Positions 56,064 through 64,000 of a stretch of DNA of 64,000 bases are shown here, piece by piece. The notes under the pieces are model-generated. The model saw nothing but the letters and a program-made list of their open reading frames with translations. It was not told the DNA's origin and did no database searches. A program made the translations under genes and the position numbers. Within the stretch, counting starts at the first letter, position 1; the number at the start of each line of letters is the position of its first letter. Source of the stretch: Pycnopodia helianthoides (Eukaryota > Echinodermata > Asteroidea > Forcipulatida > Asteriidae); the NCBI GenBank assembly GCA_032158295.1, contig CM063258.1, forward strand, positions 13,491,703-13,555,702, in the 5' to 3' direction.

Positions 56064-57129
56064 CTCCAAGGGTTATCTTAAAAATGAAGACGTGCATTTC
56101 ATTTCGGAAGGATCACTCGGTTTTAACTTGTTAATTAATTGTGTTGCATCTGAGAAACAGACTCTACAATGAGGTATGTTTTTCATCACTACTATGTATA
56201 TCATTTTACTAACTTGTTCACAGCTTGGTCTTAAAAAAAAAAATTTTCTTTAATTTTAAGAAAAATTAAAAAAACATTATCAAATAAAAAATATAAGGCC
56301 AAACAAGTCTGAAATTTACACCAAACCTTACCCTTATCACTACGCTTATCGCCAAGTTCAACAAATTCAACATGTCAACATCTTCATTAAAAAACTAAAA
56401 CTTTCATAAAATAACCACATCTTACTGGACACTTTATACTTTTGTAAATCCCCTATATAGTTTACACCATGCTTTATGAAAGCCTCAAATGTCCTCACTC
56501 CGATTGTTCACTAGAAATATTTGACCTGAATACCCTTATCCTGCACATTACAGAACTCATGGATGTATCCTTAGTGACTGAAATATTCTCCGATTGTCAC
56601 AGTATGTTTTTTCCCTAGTTATAGCGCCACCTGTAACGGTTGTGTACACACTCCCCATCAATGTTCAAATCTGGGTCAAACACGAGTTGAAATGTACATA
56701 CATTATAAGTGCCGGAGAACACAGGGTGATAGCGCAAATTTAAAGATAAGATAAAGCCATGGATCTAGTTCAATGACCCCCCCCCCCTTATAAAAAAATA
56801 TACAAAATTGTTGTCATGGTGTAGACATAACTTTTTATCATCGACCATTTTCAAATCAATATAATACAAAGGCATAGACATGCTAAATAGTCTGGGTTTT
56901 TTTTTTATACGGCAGGAATCTGTATTCATCATTGCTATGGCAGACAGAGAACATGACACTGATGGTTGCAGAACGCCAACAATCTCCACAGGGTCGGTCA
57001 AAAGAGAACTCTTATTCGTGTCAATAAATTTTCAAGGAATTTAGACAAAACTAGTCAAATCGAGTGCCTCTTCAATTACTCCTTATATAATTCAACATTG
57101 AAATGCGTCAGCACCATCTTCACATTTGG
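56064..57129. other. No recognised feature
   Basis: AT-rich, with a C run near 56777. Confidence 0.5.
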
Positions 57130-57316
57130 TAATATGCATGATTAGCGCAAACAGGTTAATTAGTGCAATCAAGGTAATCGGTATTATCAGTTTATTAATC
57201 ATTATAATCAGTCTAACCAAAGTTATCAGTGTGATCAGTTTAATCAGGTTAATCATCTTGCTCCATGGGTTAATGCATGCAATCAGTGTTATCAGTGTAA
57301 TCAGTATTATCATTTC
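57130..57316 (+). repeat. Degenerate 9-bp minisatellite (ATCAGTGTT-like)
   Basis: About 20 diverged units built on (A)ATCAGTNTA/GTTATCAGTG run without a break from about 57130 to 57316 and stop just before the SINE trimer. Simple-looking hydrophobic frames on both strands (57092-57374) come from the repeat. Confidence 0.8.
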
Positions 57317-57320
57317 GACA

Positions 57321-57529
57321 GATGTTAAATTTGCATTGGGGATAAAGAATATAATTTGGTTTTACTGTGTGTAAAAAATCCACATGCATAATACTTGCTT
57401 GGGAATCGAACCCATGACCTTTGCATGACCATTCTAGAGCAGATGTCTCACCAACTAGACCATCGAGATTGCCCGGTAGCTAAAGGCAGTTCGAATCCTA
57501 TGCTTTAGCAGTGGGTAGACAATTGAATA
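57321..57529 (-). mobile_element. SINE family C, trimer copy 1
   Basis: GATGTTAAATTTGCATTGG starts the unit, followed by a shortened middle and the minus-strand tRNA-like module (57393-57475). The unit ends with GGCAGTTCGAATCCTATGC and AGCAGTGGGTAGACAATTG. It runs without spacer into the next copy. Confidence 0.85.
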
Positions 57530-57798
57530 GATGTTAAATTTGCGTCGGAGATAAAGAATATTATTTGGTTTTACCATGTTTTACCCATACACCGAAGTGT
57601 GTAAAGCACTGCATACCCGGTACTTTCCTGAGTCCTGTGAAAAAAAAATCCATAGGCATAATACTCGGGTGGGATCCAAACCCACGCTCTTTGCCATTCT
57701 AGAGCAGATGTCTCACCAACTAGACCACCGAGATTGCCCGGTGGCTAGAGGCAGTTCGAATCCTATGCTTTAGCAGTGGGTACCAAAATAATTGAATA
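57530..57798 (-). mobile_element. SINE family C, trimer copy 2
   Basis: The most complete unit: GATGTTAAATTTGCGTCGG, TACCCATACACCGAAGTGTG, GCACTGCATACCCGGTACTT, the minus-strand tRNA-like module (57663-57740; A-box GTGGTCTAGTTGG, B-box partly decayed) and the leader GGCAGTTCGAATCCTATGC with AGCAGTGGGTACC. Confidence 0.85.
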
Positions 57799-57879
57799 GA
57801 TGTTAAATTTCGGCCGGGATAAAGAATATTATTTGGTTTTACCATGTTCTACCCATACACCGTACTTTCCTGAGTCCTG
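57799..57879 (-). mobile_element. SINE family C, trimer copy 3 (truncated)
   Basis: GATGTTAAATTTCGGCCGGG to CCGTACTTTCCTGAGTCCTG. The tRNA-like part is missing and the middle carries a deletion. Confidence 0.8.
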
Positions 57880-58402
57880 CCATTCAAATTGGAGTACTCA
57901 ATATAATCACTGTAAATCAGTTAACAGGTGGATTATCCTTACTGTTTCTCGACTCACTGTTACACGATTCACCAACACCCCACTTTGCCTTTAATGCTCT
58001 GTCCCTTCATAAAGTGTGGCTGACAACACAGAGGACACTCTTATATTTTAATGTAACCCCCGGAGCCTTGTTTTCATGTGACATTAGGCACGCAGAGGTG
58101 CAGCCTTCCACACACATACATGACATCATCAAAAAGTCTCTCGACTCGGGTACAGACTTGTAGGACCTTGATATATGCCTTTTACAACAGAAGTATTGAT
58201 TACTGACCAAGACAAGAAATAACCCCACCAACCTCCTTCAGATCAAAAGAAAATTTAAAGAAGAGCTCAACATATCATCTTCCTATTAGCTTATAAATAT
58301 AGGTAGGTTGCCTTTCAGGAGAATTTTGAGTAGGTTGTATTGACAGATGAAGTGATTGTGACATTGTTCTCTAAAAATGTAGGGTTTTTGTTATATTCAG
58401 GC
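57880..58402. other. No recognised feature
   Basis: Ordinary sequence. Confidence 0.5.
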
Positions 58403-58434
58403 AGGCAGATTCCATCATAAGATGGAATCTGCCT
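58403..58434. other. Perfect 14-bp hairpin with 4-nt loop
   Basis: AGGCAGATTCCATC, loop ATAA, GATGGAATCTGCCT. The stem does not extend further, so it is too short for a microRNA precursor. Confidence 0.7.
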
Positions 58435-58512
58435 TCAAAAAAGGTGTTTAATGAATGAGTCAGGCATGATCACTTGTTTTATCCTCAGGCATAATATATT
58501 GTACCTACTTAA

Positions 58513-58871
58513 AGGAACATTACAGAATTGGTTTTTGCTAACAAAACAGTTGCTGGCAGTGTAAGCACTTTGTATAAAGACAAAAACTGACAAACCTGTA
58601 GAAGTTTGAGATCGATCGGCCATCTGGGTCACGAGAAAATAGTGCAAAACCGATTACAAATTTGCATGTGTTATACAATGCATGAATAAAACGCTCATGA
58701 GCGATAAACTCCATCGGAAATTAGTTTGATTTATTTCTCATCAAATATGGCATTTCAGCCAGAAATATTTCTAGGGATGTTTTCTACTATCATCATCATT
58801 AGACCGTGTAAGTTTTATGTAAATCTGTGATCAAAAGTATATTTTACAATTACCAATTCTGTAATGTGCCT
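58513..58871 (+). mobile_element. TTAA-flanked MITE, diverged subfamily
   Basis: 359 bp between TTAA at 58509-58512 and 58872-58875. Ends AGGAACATTACAGAATTGG and the complement of CCAATTCTGTAATGTGCCT are inverted repeats. The interior shares AGTTTGAG, GGGTCACGAGAAAATAGTG and CAGCCAGAAATATTT blocks with 32534-32866, but the central palindrome is different (CGCTCATGAGCG). Confidence 0.85.
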
Positions 58872-58875
58872 TTAA

Positions 58876-59199
58876 GTCTGATTTCCGATTTTATTTTTGC
58901 CCTCAGCAAAACTGTTATCAAATAGTCTGAAAAACCTGTAAAATCCTAGTCCTTATAATCAATTTTTAGAAAAAAATTGTTTTTTTTCAAAGGCCAATCA
59001 TCATGCCTGTATCCTAACAGCATCTACACAGTGATTTTAATTTTTCCATTCTTCTAAAATAAAATAAAAATAGGTTGATCGTCAATGGCGTGAATAAATA
59101 CATTAATTACTATTATAGTGAGACAAACAAAATTGCACATTATGCATTTATCACAAATTAACTGTACATCCCACAGCTATTAGAGTACTAAATGACCAT
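58876..59199. other. No recognised feature
   Basis: Strongly AT-rich spacer before the GC-rich island. Confidence 0.5.
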
Positions 59200-59510
59200 G
59201 ACCGAGCCAGTTTGTGCATAAGAGTAAGCCCTCTTCCTCTCCACGGTTCATCGCCACCACGAACTGGCAACCGAGAGCACAAAATGCAATCGCACCCGCT
59301 GCTATCCGAGTCGTGATTTGCAGGGGCTGTGTGGTTAGGCGTACCGCATGGCCGAACAGGAGAGAAGCATCCCCCTCAGCCCTAATGCAATTTGAGAGAA
59401 GGCGCATCGAGGCTGCCGAGAGTGTTGGCAAGGGGCGCCGTGTTCCGAACTTGGCCTGGCACACCGAGGCTGGACTTGGCTCAACCTGCATGCACGCTCT
59501 GTGTACTTAG
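59200..59510. other. GC-rich island, possible exon or regulatory region
   Basis: Clearly GC-richer than the flanks, with many CpGs, and with overlapping open frames on both strands (59214-59510 plus, 98 codons; 59180-59491 minus, 103 codons). Neither frame has a recognisable domain, and GC-rich sequence lengthens chance frames. It could be an exon, a promoter-proximal island or a foreign insertion. Confidence 0.3.
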
Positions 59511-59774
59511 TGATAGAATCAACATTCATCGACAAACACTGCGATGGATACTTACAGAGCGCTATCATTGTCTTGGTCGGATATCTTAAATAAACCACAG
59601 CAGCGTCAACCGTATAAAACAGCTGGAAATACAAAAGATACATCTCCACATTCATTTCATTCCAAGATTTCCATCTCTCTCTCGAGAACATGAGCACCCA
59701 GAATAATCTTAGAAAAGCTTATTATTTGCTAACAATGCAGAAATTCCTGAAATCAAAATTAACATAAAAAAGTA

Positions 59775-59861
59775 CAGAATATAACCCCAGATTTAAACTA
59801 TTTGCAGAATATAACCCCAGATTTAAACTATTTGCAGAATATAACAGATTTAAACTATTTG
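59775..59861 (+). repeat. 30-bp tandem repeat, three units
   Basis: CAGAATATAACCCCAGATTT starts units at 59775 and 59805. The third (59835) lacks CCCC. Each ends AAACTATTTG. Confidence 0.9.
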
Positions 59862-62800
59862 CTGTACAAAATTGTTGAATAAAAAAAAAACATTCCCCTG
59901 TGCAAAGGAAATAAAATGAACCAAAGACTTATGACAACACAAAAAGAGGTCCTTGTACAGATATTCATAAAAAAAGTAGCAATGCACCAATAAAGGCTTG
60001 GAGTATTGCAATGACAGTATCTTGGTACTACTTTGGTATTATTTGTACTAGTTTACACCATGTGTGTACAATGTAGGTTTGAGTGATTTTTACCATAACA
60101 ATCAATGTTTTAAATAAACAGTCAGTGCAAAGGCCAGGGCAAACTCCGCCCCCCCCCCCCCCCAATACTTGAGGTCACCATTGTGGATGGTCTGGTACTT
60201 TGCACTTCGAACGGTATTTGGGTCGTCTCTTGGGTTAGATGAATATAAGAACACCAGCACTATACCACTATTTCTTCACACTATTGACGCACAGCGTACA
60301 GTACACGTCAAACCTGGCTTAACTATGGTACATGATTTCAGGCCTGATGCATGCGTGCTATATACCCTGCACCAAGGGCAAATAAAGGCAGTCTTTCCAA
60401 GGCAAAGGGCACTTCTATTATGGGCAAAATGTTAATCTACTACAAGATTTCAAGTAGCAGGCTTGTTATTTAAAAAATAAAATTATACATGCTCAGATAC
60501 CAATAAAATCTTTAGTTTATTTGACGCTTTTTGTACATGATTTTCACTCCCCGATTTCCTTTCACTGCCTATATAGTACTTCTTTTCGATACCCCCTTTC
60601 GGTGCTCCAGTTTTTTCCCCCATAAAGAAAAAGAACATGCTTCTTTATTTGGAGTAACTACTTCCTGCCTTTAGAATATTATCTGATAGCTTCCTCTCTC
60701 ATCTCACTTCTAGACTCCTCCTCGTCTATTATCACTTCTCTCCTATTTCATATCGAAGACTGGCGATCTTTCTTCATATCTCATATTTGTTTACATTCTT
60801 TTGTGCACTGTCTGTTTCCCCCAGCTTTCTCCATTCCTGCAACTGTCTTTTCCTTACCCCCTGTCAAAAAAAATAAGACCTTACAAAAAACAGGTGCCCT
60901 TCTCTTCATCCTTTCCCCTGTCCAAGCAAAGATGACCCCCTGCCCGCACAGAGAGATGACGATCAAATTACACATCCACCAAGCCCCTTTGTCAATTCCA
61001 CTCACACGGGCTTATTAATGCCTTGCTGCATCTTCAAGAACTGGGAGGGAAGACGAACTGTTAAAGGAGTGGAGTGACATGCTTAATCTGCGTCTTAATC
61101 TAAAGTTGCTTGCGTTAGACTCATTGAGGAGGCGTCATTACCGAGCTGTGCTCTAATCCAGCGCGCCATATTGGAGGTCAAATCACAAGCAAGGACTCTG
61201 AAAGCCTAATGTACACACAGTGATTTATAAGCTTCCAACGGTCAAACGTCATGTTCACAACATGCCTAAAAACGCTGTATTTTGGAAACATATCCACACA
61301 TTTCTCAACAAATTCAACCTCATGACAGTTCTTAAAAACAGGATGATGTGAATTGTGAATGATTGTTACCCTGTGACAAGTCTCTCCATAAACAAGCACG
61401 ATGCTCCAATGAAAGCATACATCCAGATAAATTCAGTATATTTTTCACCAACCATAATCTTCACAGTAATGTCAACAATATGTCAGGAAACAGTGCTATT
61501 CAGCACTTCCGAAAGACTGCATTCATTTTCCAGTAACAGAAATAATGTAGAAACACAAATAATGAATGAGACAAAAAATATCATTCACTCCATACTCTCC
61601 CCCCTGCAATACACAACGAGGGCCCCGGAACGCTACATTTTCATTAGTAATTTTTTTTTTCAAGCGGCTCAGATCACAAACTGGGGTCAGCAATTCAATT
61701 AAACGGAGTCAGTCTTCATCATCTTTACCTGTGGTTGAAGTACTTTACTTTAATAGGAATCTATTGATTTCGTTATCTCAGCGTAAAGAGTACATGATTC
61801 CACTTATTTACTATCAATTACAGGAATAAATTGTTCATAAACAAGACAGCGCTTCCAGGATCCTCTTAGGTTTTGCATTTTAAAATTATCATTAATTGTT
61901 AGGTTTTTGTATAAAACAGATTTTAGATGTACGTTCCTTTCTCTTAAAAAACACGATACAGCCATTTTTACAGAAAGAAAGTTTTTTCCACGACTGAAAT
62001 TAGTGTAACCAAAATCAGGCAGAGAACATTATCAGACCTTTTTGTAGTCACTTATGGTAATATGGTATTGTACGTAAAGGGTTTATGACTAAATCAGGGC
62101 ATGATTATTAAGACCTGCACTAACGATAAGAAATTAGTTAAATAACTAACATAACCAGGCCTTTGATGTAATGAGCATCCTTGACCAAGACAACTGCATA
62201 ATTAATGTTCTGATCTGAAAGCCAATCAAGACCACTGTCTACTCACAACAAGCCAATTGAGACCACTAAGAAAGTGTGAACATTATTTGAACGTGTGCTT
62301 CTTCTCACTCATCCAATCGTGTTCCAGAAGTACAGCGATAATACAGGTTTAAAATGAGCAACTTTAACGGATCAAGTTAAAGCCGGCCAAGCCAAGTCCA
62401 CATCCGCTATCGACAGCCAGTTTGTCACGTTTCTCTCCCTCTCTGTCTCTCAGGCAAGAAGAACGGCCCCATGTTCATGAGATTACAGCATCACCAAAAG
62501 TCATAAATTTCTGATTCAAGTGATTTTATCTCACAATTACCTTCCACAGTTGGTCTTTTAAATATGCACCCTTCAACAGATTAAGATCTGTGACCACGGG
62601 CTGCTTGCTCACTGGAAAAGACAAAACTACAACTGCTTACCTTTGAATATTTCTGCCTGAAAGATCAAATCTCACATTTGCAAAGTTACATTATTCATCA
62701 TTTAACCAGAAACTCAATACTTGTTTTGAGGTACTTTATTTACTTTATTTACGTGTAGTTTGTTTTTGGTTTATATTAACATATGTTTATTTAAGTGCAC

Positions 62801-62984
62801 TGTAACAACAAAATCATTGAAAATAATCTACAAAGAGAAAAACTATCATTGTACAAAAACAACTTTTCTTTTGACAGAAGTACCCAGAATTAAAATGTAC
62901 ATCAATTCAATTTGGCAAGTGAGTCCAAATTAAATCCCATTTTACATCTTGATGAATTTTTAAGCCAAGATGGTTAATAACTAG
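59862..62984. other. No recognised gene; C run at 60149-60163
   Basis: Apart from a C homopolymer and pyrimidine-rich sequence near 60580-60930, nothing stands out. Frames at 60169-60435, 61355-61702 and elsewhere lack recognisable content. Confidence 0.4.
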
Positions 62985-63386
62985 TTTAAATAACAAGTTT
63001 TTATACAGCGCTTTATCTATGGGCATCTCAAAGCGCTTACTTTTATTTGTTAAGTCAGGTTTTCTGAAGACTTTTGAATTAATATGAGACCCATATTTAT
63101 ATAGCACTTTGTAATGGTTTACAAGGTGCTGAGGCACATTCAGCAGTCCCTACCAGCAACACCGCGACAAACCCCTTCTCTTAGCAATAAGTGTAATTGG
63201 ATCCTTTTACGTTCATTCGGCTCTAATTACGCCCCATCCCAAAGGTCGAAGCAATTAAATGCTTAAGTGTCTCGCTTAAAGACACAAGTGTCAAGACCGG
63301 ATGGACTCGAACCCACACTCTGCTGATCAGAAACACCAGAGCTTGAGTCCAGCTCGCTTGACCGTTCGGCCACGACACGCCATGGC
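62985..63386 (-). mobile_element. SINE family B, full length, minus strand
   Basis: Reads in reverse of 55654-56063: head at 63289-63377 (acceptor TGTCGTG, GCCGAACGGTC, GGACTCAAGCTCTGG, B-box GGTTCGAGTCC with a small insertion after it), core GAACGTAAAAGGATCC, GAGAAGGGGTTTGTC, AACCATTACAAAG and the tail GTAAGCGCTTTGAGATGCCC near 63038. Confidence 0.85.
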
Positions 63387-64000
63387 TGCGTAATCAAACG
63401 TACAGGACACCATTGTTATAGATATTTCTATTGTGTAGTTTTCTTTTTCAGCGAGAGTACACAGTTTGCCACGTTTCATCACGAGTCTGATAAATTTCCC
63501 CATCCTTGGCTTACTCTACTCTATTTTTATAAACTCGGATCGAAAAAAAAGACCCTTTTCAGATTGAAAGTCACTCTTAACAATTGGGACAAAGGACTAA
63601 ATGTTTATAAGGGGTCCCCTGCTTTCAATCAGTTAGAGTGACCGAAAGGCCGGCTGAGACTGCTTACAAATCTCCAAAGGGATTTACGGCAAACTGAACA
63701 CGTTGCGACTATCTATTACAGAGACTTTGTGCTCCTAGTGCATAGGGATAATCAAACTTTGTGGTAAATTTAACAATAAAAACCTGCTCTCTGATCAAGA
63801 GTCGCTGAACCCAGCAAGACACACGGATTGAATGAGAAAGTTTCTCATTAAACATTTATGAGCGGTGAGCTGTCATCGATGGCTCTTTTTTTTTCTTTTT
63901 TTTTAAAGGACTCTGGTGCGCATCTAATAAATCTATTATCACCGCTGATTTATTAGCGCCTAATCTCTCATTCAGCCTTGGAGGAAATCAGTGAGCGGAA
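63387..64000. other. No recognised feature
   Basis: Repeat-free sequence. The last 120 bp are of mixed composition and contain CCGCTGATTTATTAGCGCC, but no gene or defined motif is supported. Confidence 0.45.

Noticed and set aside
56108..56135. 5.8S-like string GGAAGGATCACTCGG
   Set aside because: Only about 12 bases agree with the 5.8S start, and the following sequence does not match rRNA.

Overview
This window looks like a gene-poor stretch of a metazoan nuclear genome: AT-rich, without operons or long conserved reading frames, and crowded with short non-autonomous transposons, tRNA-derived retroposons, LINE remnants, microsatellites and one small satellite array. The style and wording of the repeats (TTAA-flanked MITEs, several tRNA-like SINE families, CR1/L2-like and RTE-like LINE tails) resemble marine deuterostomes. 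My best guess is an echinoderm, possibly a sea star, but this rests on remembered repeat patterns and not on any gene. I found no protein gene I can name. Two short minus/plus-strand open frames (50998-51294 and about 47995-48316) are the only passages whose codon content looks possibly exonic.

Layout. 0-13 kb: a MITE interrupted by a palindromic element (457-937), tRNA-Leu-like SINE copies, inverted dimers and a partial triplication of a tRNA-Asn-like retroposon (2.2 and 4.5-4.9 kb), CAGGG-ended MITEs with 5-bp target duplications (5.4, 9.7-10.4, 10.9 kb), and dead LINEs (CR1-like 6.7-7.5, RTE-like 8.2-8.8, CR1/L2-like 11.6 kb). 12-27 kb: a minisatellite, several hairpin elements and sparse SINE copies in otherwise unremarkable sequence. 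26-33 kb: tandem duplications carrying mini-palindromes, a 558-bp foldback element with arms of about 175-190 bp, a second inverted dimer and a TTAA MITE. 33-46 kb: mostly featureless, with a 255-bp all-hairpin element, another CAGGG MITE and a SINE with a LINE-like tail. 46-52 kb: a 265-bp (AG)n tract, a 95-bp tandem repeat, a 116-bp satellite array with a TTAA MITE inserted cleanly inside it, and a hAT-like element with a perfect 8-bp target duplication. 52-64 kb: mostly featureless, with a full-length tRNA-Leu-like SINE at each side (55.7 and 63.2 kb), a head-to-tail trimer of another SINE next to a 9-bp minisatellite (57.1-57.9 kb), and a GC-rich island at 59.2-59.5 kb.

The value of the window is in nested and dimeric mobile elements. 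Several insertions can be dated relative to each other and several empty sites can be read directly by comparing copies within the window. All family assignments come from reading the sequence by eye, without database searches.
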